Source: Flavobacterium aquiphilum (GTDB taxonomy: Bacteria > Bacteroidota > Bacteroidia > Flavobacteriales > Flavobacteriaceae). Taken from it: a stretch of DNA of 64,000 nucleotides. Below, one piece after another: positions 35,178 to 44,822 of this stretch (positions are counted from its first letter, which is position 1; each line of letters opens with the position of its first letter). Under the pieces are notes generated by a model. The model had not been told where the DNA came from. It saw only the letters and a list, made by a program, of their open reading frames with translations, and did no database searches. The position numbers and the translations under genes were made by a program. The stretch lies in contig NZ_CP114288.1 of NCBI RefSeq assembly GCF_027111335.1, positions 3,658,001 to 3,722,000 on the forward strand, in the 5' to 3' direction.

Positions 35178-38100
35178 ATGTCATTATTATGTAACATACT
35201 GTATTTTTTAAACTTAGGCTTTTCTTTATTAGACTTAGTCCACATTCCTGTGCAATTAAGTCAGACATCACAGCATTTAATAATGACCAGCCCTAGAAAT
35301 ATCTTTTTATTGGCAATGTCCTTTATTTTATTAGTTGTTATCATTTATTCTAACTCCAAAATAAATGCCATTTTAAGAAATAAAGACAACCTTCCAACTC
35401 AGGATTCAGACAAAAAAGAATACCAGCTCTATTTGTTGTTTTTGGGTTTACTGATCCCGTTTTTAGAAATTATATTCGAATTTTTTCAAGTTAGGCCAAA
35501 AAGCTTATTGATAAACAACTTTTCAATAGGGTGCTTTTTTCTATTAATATTTTTGATTAGCGAAAAATCAAAGTATCTGTACAATAGAATTCAAAATATT
35601 TTTATTCTCTTATTTTATATTTATTTCGCAAACGTAATCTACAATATCATATTCTTACCTGAAGATCCTCTTCCGGCTTATGCGTTTATAGTAACTCTAT
35701 TCTTTGCGTATATTATCATCAAACCGATACAAAGATATCGGTATTTCATGGCTATTGTTTTTTTCTTACTGTTAACAATTTATGCTTTCAATTGGATTAC
35801 TTTCAAAAAAAATTTAATCCTTCTTAATTTTTACATTCTTGTTTTTGTCATAAATCATATCAGACATATTTCGATAACAAAAATCCAAGAAAAATTTAAT
35901 TTCACCAATGAAATTGTAAACAAGGGAAATTCCCTCACTATAGCCACTAATAAAGAAGGGAAAGTTACTTTTTGCAGTGATACCATTACTTCTATTTTAG
36001 GGTATACTCCTAATGAGGTATTGGGATTAGAATTTTGGAAACTAACAGAAGTGTCTGAATATCTGGGTATTGATTATCGCGAAAATTTTGAACAAAATCG
36101 TGTATATGTCCGAAAATTAAAATGCAAAAACGGAGAATATAAATTTATTCAATGGATTGGCAAACGATTCTCCGAAGACTCCATCATCGGAATTGGACAG
36201 GATATTACAAACGAAATAAAAATAAGAAACCAGTACGAAACCTTAATTCAAACTGCTGTAGACATCATTTTTGAAGCAGATCATGAAGGTAATTTTACTT
36301 TTATAAATGACTATGGAATTAAAATTTTGGGATACCAAAAAGAAGAATTTTTATCCAAAAACTTTTCGTCAATAATCAGAAAAGATTACATCACTAATAC
36401 GATGAGTTTTTATCAGGACATCTTGGATATTGAAGAAAATTTTACAACTCTCGAATTCCCTATCATCAAAAAAGACGGAAAGGAGATCTGGATTTCACAA
36501 AATGTATTCATCCGCAGAAATAGTTTTGGTGAAATCGAAGGCTATTCCGGTATTGCAAGGGATATTACTTTGTTGAAAAACATTGAGAAAGAAAAAACCA
36601 AAAGACAGGAAAAAATTAAAAAATACAGCAAAACGCTAAAAGACATTGCTCTTTCCAACCATTCCAATTCTGAAAATTTTGAAAATACTATTTATAAAAT
36701 TCTCAAGCAAACAGCTTTGACAATGGGAGTTAATAGAGCCTGTTATTGGACTTATGAAGCCGATCACATCTTTAACACCAAAATGTACGATTCTAAAACT
36801 AATGCTTTTGATGGTACTGTTCATTGTTCTTATCAGTTTTATAAAAATGAAAATCTGGATTATTTTGAAAAAATAGAGAACAAACATCAGGTAGTATTAT
36901 CTGATATTAGGGCTCACTCTTCCAATAATCAAAAAAATGACAGTTATATTTATAAATACGATGTTTACTCAACACTGGATACTCCTGTTTTTATTGATGG
37001 AGAGATAAAGGGTATTATTTCTTTTGAAGCGACTCAAAAAATTAAAAACTGGGATAATGAAGACATCAATTTTGCCAAATCAATAGCCGATTTAATTGTA
37101 ATTGCATTGACCTCACAAATGCGCCTAGAAATAGAGCAAAAACTTGCATACAAGAGTGAATTACTTTTGGTCATTAATCAAAATACGAATCAGTTTTTAT
37201 TACAAAAAAACACAGAAGCCCTCATTAAAGGAGTAATCAATGAACTTGGAAAAGTTACACAGTCTGAACGTATTTCATATTTCAAAAAAAATCCAAATAC
37301 GAATCTATTTGACCAAAAATGCATGTGGACAAATAAGTTGCAAGATTTTGATACAGTTCATCCTAAATTGCAGGGACTTGCATTTTCTGAATTTGACAAT
37401 AGTAGCATAAAAGATTTAACCCCTTTGCAATTCTTTCAATGCATCACTGACAAAATTCAGGATGAACCAATAAAATCATTTTTGACCAAATTGAATCCTC
37501 ATTCAATGCTAATTTTTCCAGTTTTCACCAAAAATGAATTTAACGGCTTTTTTGCCTTTGATGACACTACTAAAAATCGCATCTGGAGCAACGATGAAAT
37601 CTCCATTTTACAATTAATGGTCAAAAACATATCTTCATCAATTGAAAGAAACATAAACGAAGCTATAATCGAAGAAAGTGAAGAGCGCTTCCGATTGCTG
37701 GCTAACAACATACCGGGTACTGTACATTTATCCAAATATGATGAAAAATTTACCAAAATTTATCTTAATGATGAAATAGAAAAATTAACTGGTTATCCAA
37801 AATCAGATTTTCTGGAAAACAAAATATACTTCATGGATTTAATCCTTCCAGAAGATTTAGAAAATGTCTTATCGGAAAATAAAATTGCTTTAGAACAAAA
37901 AAAACCACTTCATATTATCTATCGAATCATGCATAAAAATGGTTCCACTGTTTGGGTGGAAGAGTTTGGTGACTCCATTGTAAAAAATGGGGAAATAAAT
38001 TTTATGGAGGGGATATTAATTGATATCACCGAGAAAAAAAACAATGAATCTATTATCAAGGAAAAAGAATTTGCGGAAGCTGCAAATAGAGCCAAATCAG

Positions 38101-39245
38101 AATTCCTGGCCAATATGAGCCATGAAATACGAACTCCCCTTAACGGAATAATTGGCTACACTGATCTATTGATGAATTCAAAACTGGAAAAAACCCAGAA
38201 ACAGTATATGAATACCATTAACCAATCGGCCAATATTTTAATGGAAGTAGTTAATGATATTCTGGATTTTTCCAAAATAGAATCGGGAAAACTAGAACTC
38301 AACATAGAAAGATGTCGTATTGACAGTATTATTCTCCAAATAAAAGAACTAATTAATTATCAGGCTCATTCTAAAAATTTAGAGATAAATTATATCATCA
38401 ATGAGGATGTACCAAAATACATTTGGATTGATTATATCCGCTTAAAACAAATATTGATTAATCTATTGACCAATGCTGTTAAATTTACCAATCGCGGAAA
38501 AATTGAGTTCCGCATTTCGGCATTAGAAACTCAAAAAGGACAGACTACATTACGTTTTTCGGTAAAAGATACCGGAATCGGAATTCGAAAAAACAATCAA
38601 AAGATAATTTTTCAAGCTTTTTCACAAGAAGACAGTTCAACCACCAAAAAGTTTGGAGGAACAGGATTAGGATTAACCATTTCCAACCAATTGTTGGGAT
38701 TGATGAACAGTAAACTACAAATTGACAGTAAATTCAATATTGGAAGTACTTTCTTCTTCGACATCACGCTAAAGAGCAGCAATAAGTCAAAACAAGAGAA
38801 AAAGATTGAACAGGAAAAAAGTATTTCGGAAAATCGAATATTAACTATGGACAATGAAGAACCAAAAATATTGATTGTTGAAGACAATAAAATCAATATG
38901 CTTCTGACTAAAACATTAGTCAAACAAATTATCCCAAAAAGTATTATTTATGAATCTACTGATGGGGAAAAAGCATTAGAAAAAACACTGGAAGTCAATC
39001 CAGACATCATTTTAATGGATATTCAGATGCCTTTGATCAACGGTTATGAAGCCACGAAACAAATTAGAGAAATTGACCATTTCAAAGACATCATTATTAT
39101 CGCCCTAACAGCGGGAACAGTAATAGGTGAAAAAGAAAAATGTCTCGAAGCAGGTATGAATGATTATGTACCAAAACCTATCGTAAAGAAAACACTTGAA
39201 GATGTTTTGGAAAAATGGCTTAATGCCAAAAATAATGTATTATAA
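35178..39245 (+). CDS. hybrid sensor histidine kinase, multi-PAS/GAF with receiver
   Basis: A 1355-residue signalling protein. The order seen is: about seven hydrophobic segments (to residue 235), PAS 1 (about 250-350, FCSDTITSILGYTPNEV), PAS 2 (about 355-475, FTFINDYGIKILGYQKEEF), GAF-like 1 (about 490-650), GAF-like 2 (about 660-830), PAS 3 (about 840-955), HisKA (FLANMSHEIRTPLNGIIGYT), HATPase (LTNAVKFTNRG, DTGIGIRK, FGGTGLGLTIS) and a C-terminal receiver (ILMDIQMPLINGYEAT). There is no Hpt or output domain, so the signal must pass to other proteins. Input is unknown; no response regulator is adjacent. The N-terminal start is the first ATG and gives an early membrane helix. Confidence 0.85.
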   Translation: MSLLCNILYFLNLGFSLLDLVHIPVQLSQTSQHLIMTSPRNIFLLAMSFILLVVIIYSNSKINAILRNKDNLPTQDSDKKEYQLYLLFLGLLIPFLEIIFEFFQVRPKSLLINNFSIGCFFLLIFLISEKSKYLYNRIQNIFILLFYIYFANVIYNIIFLPEDPLPAYAFIVTLFFAYIIIKPIQRYRYFMAIVFFLLLTIYAFNWITFKKNLILLNFYILVFVINHIRHISITKIQEKFNFTNEIVNKGNSLTIATNKEGKVTFCSDTITSILGYTPNEVLGLEFWKLTEVSEYLGIDYRENFEQNRVYVRKLKCKNGEYKFIQWIGKRFSEDSIIGIGQDITNEIKIRNQYETLIQTAVDIIFEADHEGNFTFINDYGIKILGYQKEEFLSKNFSSIIRKDYITNTMSFYQDILDIEENFTTLEFPIIKKDGKEIWISQNVFIRRNSFGEIEGYSGIARDITLLKNIEKEKTKRQEKIKKYSKTLKDIALSNHSNSENFENTIYKILKQTALTMGVNRACYWTYEADHIFNTKMYDSKTNAFDGTVHCSYQFYKNENLDYFEKIENKHQVVLSDIRAHSSNNQKNDSYIYKYDVYSTLDTPVFIDGEIKGIISFEATQKIKNWDNEDINFAKSIADLIVIALTSQMRLEIEQKLAYKSELLLVINQNTNQFLLQKNTEALIKGVINELGKVTQSERISYFKKNPNTNLFDQKCMWTNKLQDFDTVHPKLQGLAFSEFDNSSIKDLTPLQFFQCITDKIQDEPIKSFLTKLNPHSMLIFPVFTKNEFNGFFAFDDTTKNRIWSNDEISILQLMVKNISSSIERNINEAIIEESEERFRLLANNIPGTVHLSKYDEKFTKIYLNDEIEKLTGYPKSDFLENKIYFMDLILPEDLENVLSENKIALEQKKPLHIIYRIMHKNGSTVWVEEFGDSIVKNGEINFMEGILIDITEKKNNESIIKEKEFAEAANRAKSEFLANMSHEIRTPLNGIIGYTDLLMNSKLEKTQKQYMNTINQSANILMEVVNDILDFSKIESGKLELNIERCRIDSIILQIKELINYQAHSKNLEINYIINEDVPKYIWIDYIRLKQILINLLTNAVKFTNRGKIEFRISALETQKGQTTLRFSVKDTGIGIRKNNQKIIFQAFSQEDSSTTKKFGGTGLGLTISNQLLGLMNSKLQIDSKFNIGSTFFFDITLKSSNKSKQEKKIEQEKSISENRILTMDNEEPKILIVEDNKINMLLTKTLVKQIIPKSIIYESTDGEKALEKTLEVNPDIILMDIQMPLINGYEATKQIREIDHFKDIIIIALTAGTVIGEKEKCLEAGMNDYVPKPIVKKTLEDVLEKWLNAKNNVL

Positions 39246-39328
39246 AACTCCTCTGATTTCAAAACCTAAAAATTAAAAACCACATAATTAAATATTCATA
39301 TATTTATAGAAACTAAAACTATAGAACT

Positions 39329-40189
39329 ATGAAATGGATTGGCAGAAGACAAAGCGATAATGTGGAAGACCGCAGAGGCATGTCTGCTGGAGGTAAAACC
39401 GTTGTTGGCGGAGGAATTATCGGTATTATAATTTTGCTTCTAAATGTTTTTGGAGGTGAAAATGCCAAAATGATAACTCCTGTTTTGGAGCAATTCAATC
39501 AACAACAAAACACCCAAACTGAAAACAGGTCTTTGACCGAAGCCGAAAAAGTGGAAGGTGAATTTGTAAAAACCTTGTTGGCAGACAACGAAGATGTTTG
39601 GACAAAAATTTTTGAAGAAAATAACCTGACTTTTGAAGCTCCAAAACTTATTCTTTTTAGTGGTCAGGTTGAAACAGCTTGCGGGGGAGCGAGTTCAGCC
39701 TCGGGACCTTTTTATTGCCCCGGTGACAGAACCATTTATATGGACATGACCTTTTTTGATGAACTCAGAACCAAATTTGGTGCCGAAGGCGGTGATTTTG
39801 CGGTCGCCTACGTGATGGCCCACGAATTTGGACACCACATTCAAACCCTATTGGGGACTTCGGGAAAAGTGCATCAATTACAACAAAACAGAAACGAAAC
39901 AGAAGGCAATAAACTTTCAGTAGCTTTGGAATTACAGGCCGATTTCTACGCGGGGCTTTGGACGCATTACAACGAAAAGCAAAACAAAATGCTCGAACCC
40001 GGTGATATTGAGGAAGCCTTAAGCGCCGCAAATGCCGTTGGTGATGATGCGATTCAGAAAAAAATGCAGGGTCAGGTTGTTCCGGATTCCTTTACCCACG
40101 GCACCTCCGAACAAAGAATGTATTGGTTTAACAGAGGATTTGAAAGCGGCGATATCAAAAAAGGAGATACTTTCTCGGAGCTGAAATGA
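39329..40189 (+). CDS. neutral zinc metallopeptidase, YpfJ family
   Basis: A 286-residue single-pass membrane protein. Residues 1-24 carry the family start (WIGRRQSDNVEDRRG), a membrane helix covers about 24-40, and the zinc motif HEFGHH is at 165-170. The cysteine pair and ACGGASSASGPFYCPGDRTIYMD block are also conserved. The protein is predicted to be a membrane-anchored peptidase; substrate unknown. Monocistronic, and followed by repeat-rich DNA. Confidence 0.9.
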   Translation: MKWIGRRQSDNVEDRRGMSAGGKTVVGGGIIGIIILLLNVFGGENAKMITPVLEQFNQQQNTQTENRSLTEAEKVEGEFVKTLLADNEDVWTKIFEENNLTFEAPKLILFSGQVETACGGASSASGPFYCPGDRTIYMDMTFFDELRTKFGAEGGDFAVAYVMAHEFGHHIQTLLGTSGKVHQLQQNRNETEGNKLSVALELQADFYAGLWTHYNEKQNKMLEPGDIEEALSAANAVGDDAIQKKMQGQVVPDSFTHGTSEQRMYWFNRGFESGDIKKGDTFSELK

Positions 40190-40218
40190 TTCAGCAAAAC
40201 CTGAGATTACTATTTTTT

Positions 40219-40325
40219 GGAGCAGAAAGATTAGGCATTTTCAGTAAGCATACTTCCCGCTGTCCGCTGCAATCTTATGCCCCAAACCCTGGGGCATAAG
40301 GATTTCCACTTCCATCGGGGCTCAA
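40219..40325 (+). repeat. dispersed structured intergenic element, copy C
   Basis: Begins GGAGCAGAA and ends ATCGGGGCTCAAA. The hairpin is a perfect 11-bp stem CTTATGCCCCA/TGGGGCATAAG (40274-40284 and 40290-40300) with loop AACCC, the same loop as copy A. CCCG (40256-40259) pairs with CGGG near 40316-40319. It lies just after the zinc peptidase gene. Confidence 0.75.
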
Positions 40326-40372
40326 AGAGAAACATTTTTCCTTTTTTGCAATGATCTCAAAAAAAAAAATCT

Positions 40373-40403
40373 GCGACCCGAGCGAAAGCGAACAGACGAA
40401 GCA
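40373..40403 (+). repeat. GC-rich CCCGAGCG...CGAAGC element, copy 2
   Basis: GCGACCCGAGCGAAAGCG, then AACAGACGAAGCA; about 24 of 30 bases match the minus-strand copy at 18130-18160. It directly precedes the ATCTGCGTAAA palindrome. Confidence 0.45.
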
Positions 40404-40405
40404 AA

Positions 40406-40462
40406 ATCTGCGTAAATCTGCGTGCTGATTTTTTCACGCTGATTTCGCAGATTTACGCAGAT
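40406..40462. repeat. 17-bp ATCTGCGTAAATCTGCG palindrome
   Basis: ATCTGCGTAAATCTGCG (40406-40422) is the exact reverse complement of 40446-40462, with a 23-base loop. AATCTGCG occurs again just upstream at 40368-40375. It looks like a repetitive extragenic palindrome rather than a terminator. Confidence 0.6.
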
Positions 40463-40544
40463 AGGCCTAGGATTAAACCTTGAACTATGTAAAAATTCAA
40501 AAAAGAGAATCAATTTAATCGAGTTCAAAAGTTTTTCTAAAAAA

Positions 40545-40571
40545 ATAATGGGTCCTTTTCAGACCCATTAT
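40545..40571 (-). terminator. terminator of the NAD(P)-binding protein gene
   Basis: ATAATGGGTC and GACCCATTAT form a 10-bp stem with a 7-base loop; on the minus strand a T-run follows. Confidence 0.85.
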
Positions 40572-40578
40572 ATAGTTT

Positions 40579-41223
40579 TTAAATATTTGAAAGAAACGGC
40601 GCTTTCCGTACAAAAGTATCATCAAACAATTGTTCAATTAGAAAATGCGCCAAATCGGTTGCGCTGATTTTGTCCCCCAAACAATCTTCCAAACTGACAT
40701 TCGTTTCAAACCGTTCATCCGTCTGCTCAATCAACGGAAGACGAACCAATGTCCAATCAATATTGCTCGCCTTAAGCAACTCATATTCAACTTGCTTGTT
40801 TTCGGTCGAAATCGGAAAGTTTTTTTTCATCCAATCGGTTGCAAAAATAACTTTTGGACTTTTCTTATCCAAAGCCGTATCAACATTAAGTCCTGTCGTA
40901 ACAATATAACGACGAATATGCAACGCCTTCATTGCCTTGATAACATTGGAACTAGATTGAGAAAAAAGAGTGGGTTCACTTGCGGGAATCCCTAAACCCA
41001 AAGTACTGATCACGGCCTGACTGTCCGTAAACAACCAATAAACGGAATCATAATCGGCCACGTTACCGACAACGATTTCCACTAGATTGCTTTTAATTGA
41101 AAAATTATCGGGATTTCTGAGAAGAAGTTTAATGTGAAAACCTTGTCTGATTAATTCTTTTACAAGGTATTTTCCCGACTTTCCGGTACCGCCTATGACG
41201 GCAACTTTTATATTTTGTTTCAT
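40579..41223 (-). CDS. NAD(P)-binding atypical SDR (NmrA-like) protein
   Basis: A 214-residue Rossmann-fold protein. It starts with VAVIGGTGKSGKYLVKELIRQG, the glycine-rich nucleotide-binding motif of atypical short-chain dehydrogenases, and has ASNIDWTLVRLPL, conserved in NAD(P)H-binding flavin-reductase-like relatives. The catalytic tyrosine pattern YxxxK is not evident, so it may bind NADPH without a classical reductase reaction. Monocistronic. Confidence 0.8.
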   Translation of the reverse strand: MKQNIKVAVIGGTGKSGKYLVKELIRQGFHIKLLLRNPDNFSIKSNLVEIVVGNVADYDSVYWLFTDSQAVISTLGLGIPASEPTLFSQSSSNVIKAMKALHIRRYIVTTGLNVDTALDKKSPKVIFATDWMKKNFPISTENKQVEYELLKASNIDWTLVRLPLIEQTDERFETNVSLEDCLGDKISATDLAHFLIEQLFDDTFVRKAPFLSNI

Positions 41224-41395
41224 TTTTTTCTTTATAAAATTTTAAACATAAATTTTCTGTTCGTCTTTTCCGAAAGAGAAAATCGAACAGGCAAAAGCTA
41301 ATATGCTTTTGCAGACTTTGCTGTTATTTTATAAAGAGATTTTAATGCTGTAAAATTATACAAATTAAATGGCAATGACAATGGCAAAATCAAAC

Positions 41396-41423
41396 TCAAT
41401 ATCAATATCAATATCAATATCAA
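41396..41423. repeat. ATCAAT microsatellite
   Basis: About four and a half tandem ATCAAT hexamers in the gap between the NmrA-like gene and the ComM-like gene. An 18-mer (CAATGACAATGGCAAAAT) at 41373-41390 also occurs at 4915-4932. Confidence 0.7.
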
Positions 41424-41454
41424 AAATCAATCTAAAGTTTAAAATCTTAAATCA

Positions 41455-42990
41455 TTACCCCAACCACCCGTCACGATCCAAACTTCGGTATTGAATCGCT
41501 TCGGCTATATGTCCTGAAACAACTTGGGAAGAATCATCCAAATCGGCAATGGTTCTGGCTACTTTCAGGATTCTGTCGTAGGCACGAGCCGAAAGATTTA
41601 GCCGTTCCATGGCGGTTTTTAGTAACTCTTTGGAAGCATCATCAAGAGCGCAATGTTCCCTAATATGCTTAGTACTCATTTGAGCATTGTAATGAATATG
41701 TTCCATTTCTTCAAATCGTTTAGACTGTATTTCTCGGGCAGAAGTTACTCTTTTGCGAATATCAACACTGCTTTCCGCTTTGCGGTCATCGGATAATTTT
41801 TCAAAAGGAACGGGAGTCACTTCAATATGAATATCAATTCTGTCCAATAAAGGTCCCGAAATCTTACTCAAATATCTTTGCATTTCGTGGGGAGAAGAAA
41901 CTTGCGGTGAATCAGGATCATTAAAGAAACCACTCGGACTAGGATTCATGCTCGCCACCAACATGAATGACGACGGATAAGTCACTGTAAACTTGGCTCT
42001 CGAAATAGTTACTTCCCTGTCCTCAAGAGGCTGACGCATTACTTCCAAAACGTCTCGTTTAAACTCAGGCAATTCGTCCAGAAACAAGACTCCATTATGT
42101 GCCATCGAAATTTCTCCAGGTTGCGGATAACTTCCTCCCCCGACAAGTGCTACATTCGAAATCGTATGATGCGGACTGCGAAACGGCCGTTGGTTCATCA
42201 ATCCCACTTCCTTCAACTTTCCGGCTACGCTATGAATTTTAGTAGTTTCCAGTGCTTCCCGCAAAGTCATAGGAGGCAAAATACTAGGCAATCTTTTTGC
42301 CAACATCGTTTTTCCCGCTCCGGGTGGACCAATCAAAATAATATTATGTCCTCCAGCAGCAGCTATTTCCATACAGCGCTTAATACTTTCTTGTCCTTTT
42401 ACATCGCTAAAATCAAATTCAGGAAAATCAAGTGTTTTGTAAAATTCAGCTCTAGTATCGATAATTGTAGGCTCAAGCGTTCCTTTTCCTTCTAAAAAAT
42501 CAATCACTTCTTTCACATTCGAAACGCCATACACATCCAAACCGGACACAATTGCTGCTTCATTAACATTTTCCAAAGGAAGAAAAAAACCTTTAAAACC
42601 TTCTTCTTTTGCTTTTATCGCGATCGGTAACGCACCACGGATAGGCTGTAAACTCCCATCAAGAGACAACTCTCCCATGATAACATACTGCTCATAAATA
42701 TCCGATTTAATTTGTGACGAAGCTACCAAAATCCCAATTGCCAATGTAAGATCATAAGCTGAACCTTCTTTACGCAAATCGGCAGGTGCCATGTTGATAA
42801 TGATTTTTTTGCCGGGCATTTCATAGCCGTTATTCTTGAGTGCGGCTGCAATTCGATAGCTACTTTCCTTAATAGCATTGTCTGGCAATCCGACCAAATG
42901 ATAGCCAATTCCCTTGTCCATATTCACCTCGACAGTAATAGTCGTAGCTTCTACCCCAAAAACAGCACTTCCATAAACTTTGATTAACAT
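41455..42990 (-). CDS. YifB/ComM family Mg-chelatase-like AAA+ ATPase
   Basis: A 511-residue protein. The N-terminal ChlI-like domain (MLIKVYGSAVFGVEA...VGLPDNAIKESSYRIAAAL) is followed by the AAA+ core with Walker A GPPGAGKTML (221-230) and Walker B LFLDELPEF, and a C-terminal Mg-chelatase helical domain with LSARAYDRILKVARTIADL. ComM in other bacteria is a hexameric branch-migration helicase that promotes integration of DNA taken up by natural transformation. Monocistronic by spacing. Confidence 0.92.
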   Translation of the reverse strand: MLIKVYGSAVFGVEATTITVEVNMDKGIGYHLVGLPDNAIKESSYRIAAALKNNGYEMPGKKIIINMAPADLRKEGSAYDLTLAIGILVASSQIKSDIYEQYVIMGELSLDGSLQPIRGALPIAIKAKEEGFKGFFLPLENVNEAAIVSGLDVYGVSNVKEVIDFLEGKGTLEPTIIDTRAEFYKTLDFPEFDFSDVKGQESIKRCMEIAAAGGHNIILIGPPGAGKTMLAKRLPSILPPMTLREALETTKIHSVAGKLKEVGLMNQRPFRSPHHTISNVALVGGGSYPQPGEISMAHNGVLFLDELPEFKRDVLEVMRQPLEDREVTISRAKFTVTYPSSFMLVASMNPSPSGFFNDPDSPQVSSPHEMQRYLSKISGPLLDRIDIHIEVTPVPFEKLSDDRKAESSVDIRKRVTSAREIQSKRFEEMEHIHYNAQMSTKHIREHCALDDASKELLKTAMERLNLSARAYDRILKVARTIADLDDSSQVVSGHIAEAIQYRSLDRDGWLG

Positions 42991-43070
42991 ATAAATAGTT
43001 TTGACTAAATATATATACTATTTTACTTTCAACCAAAAATATTTAATCAAATTCCTACTTAAAATTAAAA

Positions 43071-44048
43071 TCACGAATAAACCAATCCAATTTGTTCTCT
43101 CACATCTTCAACAATTTTTATCAAATCCAAACTGTTTTGATGTGACCAAAGCTCGCTTTCAATTTTGTCAGACCAAAGGCAAGCATGGCATTCCTCTATT
43201 TCATGGGCATACCCTTTTCCGAGTTTTGGTCTCTTGATTTTTTCTTTGTCCTCACCTTGAATCAAAGTATAAGACTCTGCCATATACCACTGCGGATTAA
43301 TATTTATGCGGCCTTGCGTACCACTTATAGTCGCTTTATGATTGGAAGAAGATAAAAAACTCGAATGTAAAATCGCCTGAGCAGACTCATACTGCAAAAT
43401 AATGGAAGTCTGAAGATCGGCTCCTGTAGCATGAAAATTAGATTTGGCAGCAATTTCCTTTGGAATTCCCAGTATCAAATAAGCCAAAAACAATGGATAA
43501 ACACCAATATCCATCAATGAACCACCACCAAGTTTCATATCGGTCGTTCTGTTTCCTTCTAAATTTTCGACTACAAAAGCAAAATCAGCATTCACATATT
43601 TCACTTCTCCTATGAATCCGTTTTGAACGTGTTGCAACACTTCCTTCACTGAAGGATTAAAACGGGTCCAAAAAGCTTCCATCAAAAATTTATTATATTC
43701 TTTCGCCGTTTTGACCATTTGCAACGTATCTTGATAATTTAAAGCAATTGGTTTTTCACAAAGTACATGCTTGTTATTTTGCAATGCCTTGATGGTAAGT
43801 TCGGCATGCGAATCATGTGGCGTAGCTATATAGAGAATATCGACACTGTCATCTTGAAAAAGCTCATCATAAGAACCGTAAGCTTTTGGACATTGAAATT
43901 TGTTGGCAAACTCTTGGGCTTTCTCCAAATTTCTGGAAGCCACAGCACTAAGTTCAGCCGATTCAATTAATTGCAGATCTTTGGCGAATTCGTCTGCAAT
44001 TCTTCCTAAACCAACAATTCCCCATTTTATTTTTTTGTTATTATCCAT
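43071..44048 (-). CDS. Gfo/Idh/MocA family oxidoreductase
   Basis: A 325-residue NAD(P)-dependent dehydrogenase. The Rossmann motif GIVGLGRIADEFAKDL is at residues 10-25, the catalytic-site pattern CEKPIALN is near residue 97, and the C-terminal alpha/beta domain (GGGSLMDIGVYPL) is typical. The family oxidises or reduces sugars and related polyols or dihydrodiols. The substrate cannot be assigned. It is 36 bp downstream of the DUF1905-type gene on the same strand. Confidence 0.88.
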   Translation of the reverse strand: MDNNKKIKWGIVGLGRIADEFAKDLQLIESAELSAVASRNLEKAQEFANKFQCPKAYGSYDELFQDDSVDILYIATPHDSHAELTIKALQNNKHVLCEKPIALNYQDTLQMVKTAKEYNKFLMEAFWTRFNPSVKEVLQHVQNGFIGEVKYVNADFAFVVENLEGNRTTDMKLGGGSLMDIGVYPLFLAYLILGIPKEIAAKSNFHATGADLQTSIILQYESAQAILHSSFLSSSNHKATISGTQGRININPQWYMAESYTLIQGEDKEKIKRPKLGKGYAHEIEECHACLWSDKIESELWSHQNSLDLIKIVEDVREQIGLVYS

Positions 44049-44084
44049 TATTGTCTCACTTTTTAATAGAGTAAATATAATATA

Positions 44085-44582
44085 TCATGGTTTGTCTCTC
44101 CCGATAAATCTTTCTTTTCCCAGCAAAAAATTTACCGCTCTCAAAACATTTTTATCGATTGATTCTTCTGTCTTTAAAAAAGATATATATCTAATAATTT
44201 CCAACTGCAGTGATGGTCGCAAACTATCAAATATTCTTTGAGTGTCCAGATTTTCATTTAAAGCTTTTACAAGTTTAGGATGCATCGGAATCACTCTTTC
44301 TTCCGAATCGAAAGCAATTTCAAAATTGGCTGTGTCTCCTACTTCCTTCTGAGCCATTTTTCTCATGGGAGTATTCAGGTACAAACGCCAGTGCCCACTA
44401 TACTTTATCAAAGTCTGGATAAATTGGTGACCTTCAATTTTTATTTTCACCGGAATCTTCCCTTTGTTTTTGTTTGCATCACGAAAAACAGATTCCAAAA
44501 CAGCATCAGGAATAAAAACAAAGGGGTTAACTCCTATTATATATATTTCTGCTGAAAATTTATAAATCTTGCTGTTGTCCAT
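44085..44582 (-). CDS. DUF1905 / YdeI (OmdA)-type protein
   Basis: A 165-residue protein. The N-terminal half is a DUF1905-like barrel (KFSAEIYIIGVNPFVFIPDAVL...HWRLYLNTPMRK) and the C-terminal half a YdeI/OmpD-associated helical domain (FDSLRPSLQLEIIRYISFLKTEES). Family members are linked to bacteriocin or stress resistance, but the function is poorly known. Probably co-transcribed with the downstream oxidoreductase. Confidence 0.7.
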   Translation of the reverse strand: MDNSKIYKFSAEIYIIGVNPFVFIPDAVLESVFRDANKNKGKIPVKIKIEGHQFIQTLIKYSGHWRLYLNTPMRKMAQKEVGDTANFEIAFDSEERVIPMHPKLVKALNENLDTQRIFDSLRPSLQLEIIRYISFLKTEESIDKNVLRAVNFLLGKERFIGRDKP

Positions 44583-44822
44583 TTATTATCATTTTTCAAA
44601 TCGAAAATACAAAATATAAAAACAAAAATCATTTAAACTAAGGTACACGAAAATTATACTTTTAAAAGTTTACGGCTTAAATTTATTATATTCGAAAAAC
44701 ATTATAGCACCTAGAAAAAAAAATTAACAACTAATTATCAAATATTTAATCACAATATCTCAGAAAAACCAGCGTTTTTAAAATAAGAATTATCGACGAT
44801 AACTAATTTAAAACCAACCATT

